The notes: generated by a model not told the origin, from the sequence alone. Positions 10,401-19,369 are shown, counted from the first letter of the stretch. The stretch is DNA of 64,000 nucleotides from Parasphingopyxis sp. (GCF_028279465.1 NZ_JANQNS010000008.1:277092-341091); one strand, 5' to 3'. Program-made: numbers and translations.

Positions 10401-10918
10401 GACCGATCGAGGCTGACACGCGGGTCGATACGAATCAGGTCGCGAACGTCGCGCGTGATCGACGGAAAGCTTTCGAGCACTTCCTCGTTGAAAGAGTTGC
10501 CGGGGCCGAGTGCGAGCTGAGTCAGGTTGGCGCGCGCCGCGGTAACGACGATCGTTGCTTCCTGTGCGCTGCGCGTCAGTTCGAACGCGAGCGACGTATC
10601 GCCCGAAAGATTGATCCGGATATTCTCGACCGTTTGCCCTTCAAAGCCCGACGCTGTCGCGGTGACGGTGTATGGGCCGCCTGTGACAAGGTTGCCTGCG
10701 CGGAACGAACCGTCCGAACCGGTTACCAGCCGGCGCGTCGAACCCGTGCGCGTATCGGTTACCGACACCGATGCATTGGGAACCGCATTCCCGGCATCGT
10801 CGACGACTCGGCCCTGCACACCGGACGTAATTTGCTGCGCCGCAGCAGGGGTGGCGACTACGCCAGCAACCGACACGGAGGCCGCGCTGGCGGCCAGAAA
10901 AGCTTTGAAAAATCGCAT
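7427..10918 (-). CDS. TonB-dependent receptor, Oar-like, with N-terminal carboxypeptidase-regulatory-like domain
   Basis: 1163-residue outer membrane protein. A signal peptide (MRFFKAFLAA to ATPAAAQQ) is followed by a carboxypeptidase-regulatory-like beta-sandwich (about 30-110: VQGRVVDDAGNAVPNASV), a plug domain (about 130-260) and a very long beta-barrel ending in the aromatic residue F (QLGVRYEF) needed for BAM assembly. This is the Oar/adhesion-type subfamily, larger than ordinary siderophore receptors; the ligand is unknown. The frame stays open 49 codons further upstream, but those residues are Arg/Cys-rich and have no leader, so the ATG at 10918 was chosen. Well-formed terminator downstream; 238 bases of upstream DNA shared with the divergent CinA-like gene. 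Confidence 0.93.
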   Translation of the reverse strand: MRFFKAFLAASAASVSVAGVVATPAAAQQITSGVQGRVVDDAGNAVPNASVSVTDTRTGSTRRLVTGSDGSFRAGNLVTGGPYTVTATASGFEGQTVENIRINLSGDTSLAFELTRSAQEATIVVTAARANLTQLALGPGNSFNEEVLESFPSITRDVRDLIRIDPRVSLDRSNEVDRISCLGGNDRSNTFTVDGIVQADVFGLNGTPFAARNALPIPFDAIRETSIEFAPFDVEYSGFTGCAVNVVTQSGTNRFSGSAFFTFRNEDLRGDTVDGQDFTPAAFEEKRWGVTLGGPIIPDRLFFFGAYEETDLGDANDFGPTGAGFPNEAEFVTQAQFDEFQQIAQNVYGIDIGGYPRALPESSVRYFGRLDWYVNDDHRVEATYQRLEETNVESDTGDQELTGFNSFEDEGTVSDYYSLRVYSDWSDNFSTELRLSRSDVTDVQGPVGGGEAQDGNPIPRLSVGVVGPSQNGVLSTGPGIFRSANALETQIDVMRLTANWTTGDHDIKFGAEINDLEVFNLFAINATGTLFFRNLDDFRNGIVASGDFSSVFGDTADNLIDGSLNRDGELEFLGGGTIRATPTGDINEAAAQFNRRIYAIYAQDDWQVTDQLSVLAGVRVEWFDGSAPRNNPAFQARYGFGNNFSFSQLDPIILPRIGITYDFDDFEGLIRNSQLTGGVGVFSGGDPVVYFSNAFSNNGFSTGEDNTFDGLCAGFTNPDGSFSVLDANGNFTGFPTCATQAASAQAAAGEADTQSTDPNFDVPTVFRANIGFSTEFGWGDGFFDNWQLQFDYIYSHFIDPLNFVDLSQTIDFRRGLNGFTIDGRPIYAAIDPRATDIDPDTGLTVPCTAQLQGTGGTPPTYTNVNFACFNTRRDDEIQLTNGRSYDSHVFSFTMSKLFDRGVFTENGSVFVNFGYAFTDSNNFRNNNSSTATSSFDESGAFDRQNPANSTSNYETRHQFTFAVNFTEEFIDGYDTQLGMFFSARSGRPYSLTFDGGGVFNDSSSGNDNALIYIPTGVDDPNVSPQSTMSEVAELVNFAQQWDCARDAIGTTVRRNTCREDWTYDMDIRISQEIPGPGSWFGITQDRIEFFADIDNFLNMLDSSWNTFKTRGAFGDGQVVDLVDLDGIDDEGRYIISGFNPDIDQNVSTSASVWRIQLGVRYEF

Positions 10919-11036
10919 GATGATCCCCGATGGAATTATGTGTACCCCAATCGACAACGACTTGTGGTGCGCTATCGATCTTCCGAAACGCCATCTACAT
11001 ACTCGGCATGTCACTAATGTTACATTTGCCCGCATT

Positions 11037-11063
11037 TGCGGAGTCCGCAGCAACCTATGTTGC
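11037..11063. promoter_or_regulatory. Two adjacent short dyads between the TonB receptor and cinA-like genes
   Basis: TGCGGA, one base, TCCGCA (11037-11049) is immediately followed by GCAAC, four bases, GTTGC (11050-11063). They lie about 120 bases upstream of the TonB receptor start and 94 bases upstream of the cinA-like start. They could be operators or leader hairpins; no known regulator consensus was recognised. Confidence 0.3.
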
Positions 11064-11156
11064 ACGGTTTTTCGTCACCTGTGTGAATCATGCGACACTT
11101 TTCCATAAGGCGGTGTTTCTTTGCGCAAGTGCGTTCGAGCGGCTAAGCTTTGTATC

Positions 11157-11915
11157 ATGGAAAACACGAAAATCTGGCGCGCCGGCCTTATCGTCATCGG
11201 CGACGAAATCCTGTCCGGGCGGACCCAGGACCGGAATGTTGCTGCACTTGCGAAGTGGTTGAATGTGCAGGGAATCCGCCTTGTCGAGGTGCGAATCGTG
11301 CCCGACATATTGGAGCGCATCGTTGAGGCGGTGAACGCTGTCCGCGCGTCGACTGACTATCTGTTCACGACCGGCGGGATCGGTCCGACGCATGACGATA
11401 TCACGGTTGATGCGGTCGCCGCTGCGCTCGGCGTGGACGTGATCGTCCATCCCCGCGCGCGCGCCATGCTCGAAGGCTATTATGCGGACAAGGGCGGTCT
11501 CACCGAAGCGCGGCTGCGCATGGCGCGCGTCCCGGACGGCGGGGAGCTGATCGAAAACCGGATGTCGGGCGCGCCGGGCATCCGGCACGGCAACGTCTTC
11601 ATCATGGCCGGCATCCCGCATATCGCCGAACAGATGATGGATGCGCTGACCGGCCAGCTTGAAGGCGGCGATCCGCTGATTTCGGAAACGATCGGCTGCT
11701 GGACGGCCGAAAGCGAAGTCGCCGATATATTAGGCGCGATTGAGGACGCGCACCCCGACTGCCAGATCGGCAGCTATCCGTTTTTTCGAGAAGGCCGGGT
11801 TGGCGCGAACTTCGTCGTCCGCTCCACCGATGCCGATCGCCTTGCACTATGCGTGACAGCCCTTAGCGAAGCGTTGACGGATAATGGCCAGGCGGTAACG
11901 CCCGGCGGGATCTAG
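11157..11915 (+). CDS. CinA-like molybdopterin-binding domain protein
   Basis: 252 residues, the stand-alone N-terminal (MoaB/MogA-like, COG1058) half of CinA, without the C-terminal pyridine-nucleotide deamidase half. Signature stretches: GLIVIGDEILSGRTQDRN and FTTGGIGPTHDDITVDAVA. Members are called competence/damage-inducible protein A; proposed activities include ADP-ribose or FAD-related pyrophosphatase, but for the short form the reaction is not established. The frame can be extended to a TTG at 11121, but homologues begin near MENTKIWRA, so the ATG at 11157 was used although its ribosome binding site is weak. The last 4 bases overlap the convergent MFS gene. Confidence 0.85.
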   Translation: MENTKIWRAGLIVIGDEILSGRTQDRNVAALAKWLNVQGIRLVEVRIVPDILERIVEAVNAVRASTDYLFTTGGIGPTHDDITVDAVAAALGVDVIVHPRARAMLEGYYADKGGLTEARLRMARVPDGGELIENRMSGAPGIRHGNVFIMAGIPHIAEQMMDALTGQLEGGDPLISETIGCWTAESEVADILGAIEDAHPDCQIGSYPFFREGRVGANFVVRSTDADRLALCVTALSEALTDNGQAVTPGGI

Positions 11916-13135
11916 GGCGCCGCAGCCGTCGAACGCCGCGAGACCATCAGCATCAGCAGCGCGAAAGCGCCGATGCATGTCGAGATCACGAACGGCGCGC
12001 CTGCGAATTGCGTCGGCGCTTCGGGACTCGTGAAATAAGCAAGCGAAGGATTGAAAATAAGCGGCGCGGCGATGGCGGCCAAAGCGGTCAAGCTGCTGTT
12101 GAAGCCCTGCAGCTCGCCTTGCATCTCGGCCGGAACGCGGCGGCTCATCAGCGCGATCAGCGACGGTCCGGCCAGCGCGTGCAGCGCCGTGACCGCCATG
12201 ATCGCATAGGTCACCCAGCCGGTGGAGACGAGCGCGACGAGGAAGAAACCCGTCGTGCCGCTCGCTATGCCAATCATCGCCGCTCGCCGCTCGCCGAACC
12301 GCTTGACCAGCGGGCCGATCGCCAGCGCTTGGACGAGGGCCATCAGCATGCCGACCCAGGCCAGCGAGAGGCCGACCAGCCCTTCCGACCAACCGAATCT
12401 CAGCTGCGTGAAATAGGCCCAGATGGACGGATAGATATTCATCGCAGTCGTCCAGAGCAGGAATATCGCGGCGATCGGCAATATGCCCGGCACCGTGCGC
12501 AGCTTGAGCAATGCACCGAGCGGATTGGCACGCGCGAGGCGGAACGGCCGGCGATTTTCCGGAGCGTGCGTCTCCGGAAATGCGAAAAAGCCATATATCA
12601 GCGTCACAATGGCCAGCCCGGAGGCGATGAAGAAAGGCAGGCGCGTGCCGAATTCGCCAACGACCCCGCCGATTGCCGGGCCTACGATAAAGCCGATCCC
12701 GAAGGCCGCCCCGATCAGCCCGAACACGCGGGCGCGGTCCTCCTCGCCATAAATGTCCGATAGGGTCGCATACCCGGTGGCGAACGCCGCGCCGAACATG
12801 CCCGCGATCATCCGCCCGGCGAACAGCCAGGCCAGCGTCGGTGCGAAACCCATGATTGCATAGTCGATCCCGAAACCCGCCATGGAGAGAAGCAGTACGG
12901 GGCGCCGGCCGAACCGGTCGCTCAGATTGCCGATCAACGGGCCGAAGAGAAACTGGAACGCGGCGTAAACCAGGATCAGCCAGCCTCCGATCCGCGCGGC
13001 TTCGGACAGCGTCGTATCGCCCAGCGTGACGACCAGTTGCGGTAACACGGGCATGATGATCCCGAAGCCGACGGCAAAGACGAAAATCGCGGCGAGCACG
13101 AAGCGCGTAGCGGCTCTGGCTTGGCGATCGTCCAT
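11912..13135 (-). CDS. MFS transporter, TetA-like DHA1 family exporter
   Basis: 407 residues with about 12 hydrophobic segments. The loop 2-3 motif GNLSDRFGRRPVLL and motif C-like glycine-rich segment GAAFGIGFIVGPAIGG in TM5 are those of drug:H+ antiporters, and overall it resembles the TCR/Tet group (class TetA-like). Export of a drug or metabolite across the inner membrane is inferred; tetracycline resistance cannot be concluded, since chromosomal relatives in alphaproteobacteria are very common and mostly untested. No regulator of TetR type is adjacent. It is convergent with, and overlaps by 4 bases, the CinA-like gene. Confidence 0.87.
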   Translation of the reverse strand: MDDRQARAATRFVLAAIFVFAVGFGIIMPVLPQLVVTLGDTTLSEAARIGGWLILVYAAFQFLFGPLIGNLSDRFGRRPVLLLSMAGFGIDYAIMGFAPTLAWLFAGRMIAGMFGAAFATGYATLSDIYGEEDRARVFGLIGAAFGIGFIVGPAIGGVVGEFGTRLPFFIASGLAIVTLIYGFFAFPETHAPENRRPFRLARANPLGALLKLRTVPGILPIAAIFLLWTTAMNIYPSIWAYFTQLRFGWSEGLVGLSLAWVGMLMALVQALAIGPLVKRFGERRAAMIGIASGTTGFFLVALVSTGWVTYAIMAVTALHALAGPSLIALMSRRVPAEMQGELQGFNSSLTALAAIAAPLIFNPSLAYFTSPEAPTQFAGAPFVISTCIGAFALLMLMVSRRSTAAAP

Positions 13136-13180
13136 GGCCGAGCCTTAGGTTGATTGGGGAACTAAAGCCAAGACAGATTA

Positions 13181-13208
13181 TCTGGAGTGGGTGAAGGGCA
13201 TCGAACCC
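13181..13208 (-). repeat. Partial copy of the tRNA-Gly 3' end
   Basis: 28 bases match the 3' end of the tRNA-Gly gene (13298-13325) at 26 positions, in the same orientation, 117 bases away. It covers the CCA end, acceptor 3' strand and most of the T-arm, then stops matching. This is what is left when an integrating element duplicates a tRNA tail, but no integrase or element is present between the copies. Confidence 0.7.
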
Positions 13209-13299
13209 CGCAGGCTGGGCTTGCCCAGCCGTCTGCACGAAAAGAACGAGGATTTTGCGTTCCGGCTGCAACGGGCACTTCGGCCGCCATTTGCGGTTC

Positions 13300-13373
13300 T
13301 GGAGCGGGTGAAGGGAATCGAACCCTCGTCGTCAGCTTGGGAAGCTGCTGCTCTACCATTGAGCTACACCCGC
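13300..13373 (-). tRNA. tRNA-Gly (anticodon CCC), CCA encoded
   Basis: Read on the minus strand: acceptor GCGGGTG pairing with CACCCGC, D-stem GCTC/GAGC with loop AATGGTA, anticodon loop TTCCCAA giving CCC, T-arm GAGGG TTCGATT CCCTT, discriminator T and encoded CCA. The lowest anticodon-stem pair is G-A, which is usual for this tRNA in related bacteria. It reads GGG codons. It stands alone between the MFS gene and the DUF1499 gene. Confidence 0.97.
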
Positions 13374-13484
13374 GCGCCGGAGCGGCTCTTTGGCAAAATG
13401 AGTTATGCTTGTCCATGGGCGTCGCCGACGCGCTTTGCCTACCAGTCCACCGCTGCTAGACAGCCGCCAAGCAGGAGAGACGAG

Positions 13485-14285
13485 ATGAGCGAAGCGGTTA
13501 TGCGGACGCCGCACCCCATTGTGAGCTGGATTGCGCGGATCGGCGCGATCCTTGGGATCGGCGCGCCGGTCGCCGCAGTTGCCATGGCGCTCGCAACAGG
13601 CGCCGGCATGCTGGACTGGCAGACTAGCCTCGGTTCGCTGCGGCCGCTCACCTATGCCGCAATGGCCGGCGGCGGTCTTGCGCTGATCGGCATTATCGCA
13701 CTGCTGATCGGAAAGCATATGCGCCGCATCCTTTGGCCGCTAGTCGCGATCCTGCTTGCAGGCGGGTTCGTCGGCTATGCGTCCTACAGCTTCGGCAAGG
13801 CCGCGACCGTCCCGCCGATTCACGACATCACGACCGATCTCTCCAATCCGCCCGCGTTTGAAACGCTGACACTGCGCGCCGATAATCGGGAGGTCGTCCC
13901 GGATGGCGGCCGCGCGGACCTCGCGGCGCTCGACAATGCCGCGCGTTGGCGGCGCTGGCACGAAGAGGCCTATGCAGACATTCAGCCGATCATCGTCCCG
14001 GTTTCGGTGCCCGATGCCGTGGCGGCGGCCGAACAGCTTGTCGAAGAGCGCGGCTGGGAATTGGCGGCGGCCGATCCCGCGACCGGGCGTCTCGAAGCCA
14101 CCGATACGGTGTCGATCTACCGCTTCAAGGACGATGTCGTGCTACGCATCACGCCCAATCCGGACGGCGAGGGCAGCATCGTCCATATGCGTTCGGTGAG
14201 CCGGGTTGGGGTGAGCGATATCGGCGTGAATGCGGAGCGTATCCGGGCGTTCCTGGCTGATCTCGAAACCGCGACGGCCGGCTAG
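13485..14285 (+). CDS. DUF1499 family membrane protein
   Basis: 266 residues. Three hydrophobic segments lie in the first half (about 12-40, 52-75, 82-103) followed by a cytoplasmic or periplasmic DUF1499 domain (about 105-265; typical stretches NPPAFETL, WRRWHEEAYADIQPI and RFKDDVVLRI). The function of the family is unknown. The reading frame is open further upstream through the tRNA region, but caggagaga 7 bases before the ATG at 13485 is a strong ribosome binding site and the peptide upstream is non-protein-like, so this start is firm. It is convergent with the chemoreceptor gene. Confidence 0.85.
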   Translation: MSEAVMRTPHPIVSWIARIGAILGIGAPVAAVAMALATGAGMLDWQTSLGSLRPLTYAAMAGGGLALIGIIALLIGKHMRRILWPLVAILLAGGFVGYASYSFGKAATVPPIHDITTDLSNPPAFETLTLRADNREVVPDGGRADLAALDNAARWRRWHEEAYADIQPIIVPVSVPDAVAAAEQLVEERGWELAAADPATGRLEATDTVSIYRFKDDVVLRITPNPDGEGSIVHMRSVSRVGVSDIGVNAERIRAFLADLETATAG

Positions 14286-14297
14286 TCTTCCCGCGCG

Positions 14298-16010
14298 TCA
14301 GGCGGCGCGCAGTTCATCGAGAAATGCGGCTGTCGCATCGCGCAGCGCGTCGGCCTGGGCAGCCAGGCTTTCGGCTGTCCGGCTGACATCGGCGCTCAAT
14401 GTGCCGCTGTTGCGCGCGGCCTCGGCCACCCGCTGAATCCGCTGCTGCACATCGTCCGTATCGTGTGCGGCTTGAATACTGTTATCGCCGATATTCCGCG
14501 TCGCTTCGCGCTGCTGCATCACGGCCGAGGCGATCGAGTTCGACATATCGGTGATCCCGCCAATCTCGCGCGTCGCCTTGGTCATGGCGTCGGCCGCCTG
14601 CCGCACGGCTTCGTCGATCTCGCGCAACTGGCGGTCGACATTGTCGGTGGCGTCGGTCGTCTGCTGCGCAAGCGACTTCACCTCTTGCGCGACGACGCTG
14701 AATCCGCGTCCTGCTTCGCCGGCGCGCGCGGCCTCGATCGTCGCGTTCAGCGCGAGCAGATTGGTCTGTCCGGCGATTTCGGAGATTGCCGCGACGATCT
14801 TGCCGATCCCCTGTGTGCGTTCGAGCAGCAACTGCATCGCGGTATCGCTCTCGCGTGCGGCTTCGGCGACCATGGTGTTGAGCGAGAGGCCGTTGCCGAT
14901 CTGCTCGGAGATTTCGCTGACCGAGGAATCGAGCTGCTGGACGGCGCTGGCGACAAGCTGGACCGCATTGTTTGCGCCCGATGCGCGCTCCGATACCTTG
15001 GAAGCAACCGCGCTGGTTTCGCCGGATAGCCGGGCGAGGTCCGACGAAGAGAGGTCGAGCATTGCGATCGCTTCGCCGACACCATTCGCAACCTTGACGA
15101 CCGATTGCTTGAATCGCTCACCCAGCGCCAGCAGCTCTTCATGCTTTTCCTTCGCCATCTTTTCGCGCTCGGCCAGCAGCGCTTGCGCATTGTCGACCTC
15201 GCGCTTGCGTTCGGCTTCAAGCCGCCGGCTCTCCGTCTCGATCAGTGCCCTGCGCTCATTTTCGGATTCGCTGAGCTTCTCCATCGCCATCTGATTGGCG
15301 ACGAGCTGGCTCGACTGGTCGACGACCGTCCGCGCCAACATGACCATCAGGATGATGAGCAGCGGGAACATGATCCAATGGCCGAGCGCGTCGCGCAGGG
15401 CGATATTGATGATCAGGTCGATCGCGATAGGCACCGAGAAACTCGCGAACGCCGAGGGCAGGGTGATGAACATCAGTGCGCCCGTGCTGATCAGGCCGAC
15501 CTGCAGCGTGAGGACGAGAAGCCGGGCTTCCTCAGCCGAGCTGCCGGTGTGAAGCGCGCTCAGCATCAGGCTCCAGCCGATCGCCGCGACAAAGGCGTTG
15601 GCGCAGATGAAGAGAGCGAGCTTTTTGGGATTTTCGATCCCGGTTTCGATCCGCTTTTGCGAGAAGCTCATCAAGCCGAAGATCGAACTCCCGGCGACGA
15701 GCGTTGCGCCGACTACGACCAGATTGAAATTGGGCGTTTCGGCATAGAGAAAGGTGAGCAACGGCGCGAAGATCAGGGCGGCGGGCAGCAGCGCATAGTA
15801 GGAGCGCGAGGCCGAGCGGATCTGGTTCTGAAAAGCGCGATGGCGCAGCGAACCGCTTTTCGCGCTGACCCGGAAGAGCTCGCGCAGCAGGAACCGGGGG
15901 TTACCCGACCAGTATTTTTGCGTCGATATGGCGCTATCTTCTGCCAATGATCTGCCCCGTCTGACGAGCTGTGAAAGTAGCGCGCCGCGAGTAAAAAAGG
16001 CGTTAACCAA
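14298..16010 (-). CDS. Methyl-accepting chemotaxis protein with integral membrane sensor region
   Basis: 570 residues. The N-terminal half has five to six hydrophobic segments (about 70-220) and no periplasmic ligand domain, so the input is probably sensed in or near the membrane. A coiled coil (about 235-290) leads into the MCP signalling domain, whose tip contains [21 protein letters not shown] and [18 protein letters not shown], the CheA/CheW contact hairpin. There is no clear HAMP domain. No ATG exists near the N-terminus: TTG at 16010, 6 bases after the threonine synthase stop, is the longest choice; TTG at about 15947 preceded by ggggcag is an alternative. No other che genes are in the window. 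Confidence 0.88.
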   Translation of the reverse strand: MVNAFFTRGALLSQLVRRGRSLAEDSAISTQKYWSGNPRFLLRELFRVSAKSGSLRHRAFQNQIRSASRSYYALLPAALIFAPLLTFLYAETPNFNLVVVGATLVAGSSIFGLMSFSQKRIETGIENPKKLALFICANAFVAAIGWSLMLSALHTGSSAEEARLLVLTLQVGLISTGALMFITLPSAFASFSVPIAIDLIINIALRDALGHWIMFPLLIILMVMLARTVVDQSSQLVANQMAMEKLSESENERRALIETESRRLEAERKREVDNAQALLAEREKMAKEKHEELLALGERFKQSVVKVANGVGEAIAMLDLSSSDLARLSGETSAVASKVSERASGANNAVQLVASAVQQLDSSVSEISEQIGNGLSLNTMVAEAARESDTAMQLLLERTQGIGKIVAAISEIAGQTNLLALNATIEAARAGEAGRGFSVVAQEVKSLAQQTTDATDNVDRQLREIDEAVRQAADAMTKATREIGGITDMSNSIASAVMQQREATRNIGDNSIQAAHDTDDVQQRIQRVAEAARNSGTLSADVSRTAESLAAQADALRDATAAFLDELRAA

Positions 16011-16016
16011 GGGCGC

Positions 16017-17243
16017 CTAGCGCAAGGCGTTCCAGTCGATTGGCTGCGCGATATCCAGCGGCGCACCCGCATCGGGCATCGGATATTTAAGGCCATTGCC
16101 GCAATTGAAGAGAATGGCGCGTTCGTCCTTACCGACTGTGCCGTCCTCCAGCGCCTGGAAATAGGCGGCCGCCGTCGCCGCGCCTTCGGGGCAGAGCAAG
16201 AGCCCGTCTTCGCGGCCGATCCGGGCGCGGGCGTCGAGGATCGCCTCATCTTCCACAGCTGCGGCATAGCCACCGGACTCGCGGACCGCGCGCAGGATCA
16301 GGAAATCGCCGATCGCCACGGGCACGCGGATACCGGCTGCGACCGTATGCGCATCCTGCCAGAGTTCGGCATGCTCCTCGCCGGCCTCATAGGCTTTGAC
16401 GATCGGCGCGCAGCCGGTCGCCTGCACGGCCACCATGCGCGGGCGTTTCGATCCGATGAAGCCGATGGCTTCGAGTTCCTCAAACGCCTTCCACATGCCG
16501 ATCAGGCCCGTGCCGCCGCCGGTGGGATAGAAGATGATATCGGGCATCTCCCAGCCCAGCTGTTCGGCCAGTTCGAGCCCCATCGTTTTCTTGCCTTCGA
16601 TCCGATAGGGCTCTTTGAGCGTCGACAGGTTGAACCATCCCATTTCCGCTTCGCCATCGGCGACGATCTTGCCGCAATCGTTGATCAGCCCGTCGACTTT
16701 CCAGACGCGCGCGCCCTGCAACTCGGTTTCCTGGATGTTGATCGGCGGCGTGTCCGACGGACAGAAGACATAGCTTTCGATGCCGACCCGGCTCGCATAG
16801 GCGGCCGTCGCCGCGCCCGCATTGCCGTTGGTTGGGATCGCAACCTTGGTGACACCCAGCTCCTTCGCCATCGCGATCGCCATGGCGAGCCCGCGTGCTT
16901 TGAACGAGCCGGTCGGCAGGCGGCCTTCATCTTTGACGAGCGCATGGCCGTCGGTGCTGCGGTGCAGACGGATCAGCGGCGTCATCTCCTCGCCAAGCGA
17001 TGCGATATTGGCGGCATCGCGCACCGGCGCCAATTCGCGATAGCGCCAGAAATTGGGCGCGCGCTTTGCGAGCGCGTCTTTCGTCAGTGCCGCGCGGACG
17101 CCATCGAGATCGTAGCGTACGAGGATCGGCACTCCGGCCGATGACAGATTCTGCAGCGTATGCGCTTCGATCCGCTCGCCCGTCTTCGAACATTCGAGAT
17201 GAGTGACGAAATTGGGGATGTCCGCCGTAGCGCCGTCAATCAT
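16017..17243 (-). CDS. thrC: Threonine synthase (PLP fold type II)
   Basis: Converts O-phosphohomoserine to threonine with pyridoxal phosphate. 408 residues. The N-terminal part contains LECSKTGERIEAHTLQNL, typical of the plant/archaeal-like short threonine synthases; the PLP lysine is in LPTGSFKARG, and GNAGAATAAYASR and TGGGTGLIGM form the cofactor phosphate-binding and substrate regions. The ATG at 17243 overlaps the 3' end of the upstream SDR gene by 8 bases (ATGATTGA), so translation is probably coupled; a longer frame upstream is Arg-rich and inside the SDR gene, and was rejected. Other PLP lyases of this fold are possible but the N-terminal Cys motif favours ThrC. Confidence 0.85.
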   Translation of the reverse strand: MIDGATADIPNFVTHLECSKTGERIEAHTLQNLSSAGVPILVRYDLDGVRAALTKDALAKRAPNFWRYRELAPVRDAANIASLGEEMTPLIRLHRSTDGHALVKDEGRLPTGSFKARGLAMAIAMAKELGVTKVAIPTNGNAGAATAAYASRVGIESYVFCPSDTPPINIQETELQGARVWKVDGLINDCGKIVADGEAEMGWFNLSTLKEPYRIEGKKTMGLELAEQLGWEMPDIIFYPTGGGTGLIGMWKAFEELEAIGFIGSKRPRMVAVQATGCAPIVKAYEAGEEHAELWQDAHTVAAGIRVPVAIGDFLILRAVRESGGYAAAVEDEAILDARARIGREDGLLLCPEGAATAAAYFQALEDGTVGKDERAILFNCGNGLKYPMPDAGAPLDIAQPIDWNALR

Positions 17244-18060
17244 GGGAGAGGTCCGTCCATTGGGCCGCACGCGCGGTATGGCGCGCTTCGAATTTGTCGC
17301 GCGTATCGCCCTCGGTCTGGACGACGCACCAGCCGCCGCCGGCCTCGACCGTTTCACGCACGGGTCCGGCGATCACCTCCGGCGTCATCGCCTTGCGCCA
17401 ATACTCGCCAACGCTGTCGTCGAGTTGCCGTTCGCCGCCATAGCGTTCGGGCCGTGCGCGGCCGCTGTTCCAGATGCCGGTGTTCAGCAGGCCCGGACAC
17501 AGGATCGTCACGCCGATATCATATTCGCGCATTTCGTTGAGCAGGGCCTCGCCGACGGCGGCGGTCGCATATTTGGAGGCCGCGTAGAGCGGGAAGGGGC
17601 CGTCTATCGGTACCAATGTCGCGCTCGATGCGGTCACGCCGATATGGGCGGGGCCCGCGCGCGCGATCATCTTCGGTGCGAAAGCCTGGGCCGTCCAGAT
17701 CGTACCGAAGAGGTTTACATCATAGACCCAGCGGATCGCCTTTTCCTTGCCGTCCGACAGTTTCGCCGCCGCACCGACTCCCGCGTTGATCCAAAGCATG
17801 GATGGGACGACATCGTCCGCCGCGAGTCGATCGGCCAGCGCGATCATCGCATCGCGATCGCTGACATCGGCGGTTTCTGTGCGGACGGATACGCCCGTAT
17901 CGGCCAGCTTCGCAGCGGCTTCGGCGAGCGCGTCATCCCGGATATCGAGCAGGACGATATTGGCGCCGGCTTCGGCGAAGGAACGGGCGAGGGCGAAGCC
18001 GATGCCATCGGCTGCGCCGGTTACGAGCGCCCAGCGCCCGGCAAGATCGGAATAGAGCAT
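17236..18060 (-). CDS. Short-chain dehydrogenase/reductase
   Basis: 274 residues of the classical SDR type. Cofactor motif TGAADGIG near residue 14, Asp in LLDIRDD after strand 2 suggesting NAD(H) preference, the structural NAG at WINAGVG, catalytic Ser in VTASSATLV and YAASK for Tyr and Lys. The substrate is not predictable. It is the first gene of a coupled pair with thrC (8-base overlap), which may only reflect tight packing. Confidence 0.85.
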   Translation of the reverse strand: MLYSDLAGRWALVTGAADGIGFALARSFAEAGANIVLLDIRDDALAEAAAKLADTGVSVRTETADVSDRDAMIALADRLAADDVVPSMLWINAGVGAAAKLSDGKEKAIRWVYDVNLFGTIWTAQAFAPKMIARAGPAHIGVTASSATLVPIDGPFPLYAASKYATAAVGEALLNEMREYDIGVTILCPGLLNTGIWNSGRARPERYGGERQLDDSVGEYWRKAMTPEVIAGPVRETVEAGGGWCVVQTEGDTRDKFEARHTARAAQWTDLSHD

Positions 18061-18091
18061 GCCGCAGTTCTACGCGGCGTGGCTCAAAAGA

Positions 18092-18115
18092 AAAGGCGGC
18101 CCGAAGACCGCCTTT
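18092..18115 (-). terminator. Rho-independent terminator of rplM-rpsI
   Basis: On the minus strand AAAGGCGGTC, short loop, GGCCGCCTTT forms a 10-bp stem with one wobble pair, ending in TTTTC. It begins about 27 bases after the rpsI stop codon. Confidence 0.85.
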
Positions 18116-18141
18116 CCAAAGTGTCGAATTGATCGAACGCC

Positions 18142-18723
18142 CTAGCGCTTCGAGAACTGGAAGCTCTTGCGCGCCTTGGCCCGGCCATATTTCTTACGCT
18201 CGACGACGCGGCTGTCGCGGGTCAGGAACCCGGCGGCCTTCATCGTGCCGCGCAGCTTCGGCTCGTACCGGGCGAGCGCCTGGCTGATGCCATGCTTGAC
18301 CGCGCCGGCCTGGCCCGAAAGCCCGCCGCCTTTGACGGTAGCGACGATATCATACTGGCCGCGCCGCTCCGAGATATCAAAGGGCTGGTTGATGATGAGA
18401 CGCAGCGAAGGCCGCGCGAAATATTTGGACTGGTCCCGGCCATTGACCGTGATCATACCCTTGCCCGGCTTCAGCCAGACGCGCGCAACGGCATCCTTGC
18501 GGCGGCCGGTCGCATAGGCGCGGCCGAGATCGTCGATCTCCTGTTCGCGCAGCGGCGTTTCTTCGACGGGCGGCGCGGCTTCCTCAGCAGAGTCAGTGGT
18601 GTCTTCCGCAGGCGTGTCCGCAGCGGCTTCGGCTTCGGCGGCCGGCTTTTCTTCCGTCTTGGTCTCCGCTTCAGCGGCTTCGGTGATCTCTTTGAGATCT
18701 GACAGGGATTTCTTGTCGGCCAT
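18142..18723 (-). CDS. rpsI: 30S ribosomal protein S9 with acidic N-terminal extension
   Basis: 193 residues. The conserved S9 core begins near residue 67 ([21 protein letters not shown]) and ends with the invariant basic tail RKSFQFSKR, which reaches the P-site tRNA. The first about 65 residues are Glu/Ala-rich ([20 protein letters not shown]) and absent from E. coli S9; similar low-complexity extensions are found in alphaproteobacterial S9. The start overlaps the rplM stop by one base (TAATG), so the two are translationally coupled. Confidence 0.98.
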   Translation of the reverse strand: MADKKSLSDLKEITEAAEAETKTEEKPAAEAEAAADTPAEDTTDSAEEAAPPVEETPLREQEIDDLGRAYATGRRKDAVARVWLKPGKGMITVNGRDQSKYFARPSLRLIINQPFDISERRGQYDIVATVKGGGLSGQAGAVKHGISQALARYEPKLRGTMKAAGFLTRDSRVVERKKYGRAKARKSFQFSKR

Positions 18724-19202
18724 TATGCGCTCACCTTATTCTTGCGATTGCGGGAAGCGAGATCGATCGTCTCGGGCTTGAGCGCCTCATGCGGATGCTC
18801 GGCGCCCGGGAAGACGCGCAGGTTGCGCATCTGCTGACGGCCCAGCGGGCCACGCGGGATCATCCGCTCGACGGCTTTCTGGAACACGCGCTCGGGGAAC
18901 TTGCCCTCGAAAATCCGTTCCGGCGTCGTTTCCTTCAGGCCGCCCGGATAACCGGTATGCTTGTAATAGATCTTGTCGGTCGTCTTGTTGCCGGTGAAGC
19001 GGGCTTTCGCGGCGTTGATGACGATGACATTGTCGCCGCAGTCGACATGCGGCGTGAAAATCGGCTTGTGCTTGCCGCGCAGAATCTTCGCGACTTCGGC
19101 TGCGGCGCGACCGACGACGAGACCGTCGACATCGACCAACACCCATTTCTTTTCCACTTCGGTCTTGTTCGCCGAGCGGGTGGTTTTCGTGAGCGCCTTC
19201 AT
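18723..19202 (-). CDS. rplM: 50S ribosomal protein L13
   Basis: 159 residues; core from [24 protein letters not shown] through [16 protein letters not shown] to the end matches L13, with a short N-terminal extension ([16 protein letters not shown]). An in-frame ATG 5 codons upstream exists, but GGAGG lies 8 bases before the ATG at 19202, which fixes this start. It leads the rplM-rpsI operon. The 167 bases between it and cutA hold the promoter; no L13 leader structure could be identified. Confidence 0.98.
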   Translation of the reverse strand: MKALTKTTRSANKTEVEKKWVLVDVDGLVVGRAAAEVAKILRGKHKPIFTPHVDCGDNVIVINAAKARFTGNKTTDKIYYKHTGYPGGLKETTPERIFEGKFPERVFQKAVERMIPRGPLGRQQMRNLRVFPGAEHPHEALKPETIDLASRNRKNKVSA

Positions 19203-19369
19203 GGCCTCAACCTCCATAAGGGGCTCTGCGCCCCGGCTTGCGTAAAAAACAGATACGCCACCCCGTGAGGAGCGGCGTTTCGAGCGGCCTAATGGCGACT
19301 AATGCGCGCTACGTCAAGCAGAGCGGGGCTTTGCTGACGGGTATTATGATACCATCGCTTACGCCGCGC

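Noticed and set aside
9785..11017. 410-codon open frame opposite the 5' half of the TonB receptor
   Set aside because: Antisense shadow; the opposite strand encodes a clear plug and carboxypeptidase-regulatory-like domain.
11912..13135. Tetracycline resistance gene
   Set aside because: Sequence supports only the TetA-like MFS group; no TetR regulator beside it and no mobile context.
13191..13484. Extension of the DUF1499 protein through the tRNA-Gly region
   Set aside because: Would translate the tRNA complement; the ATG at 13485 has a strong ribosome binding site.
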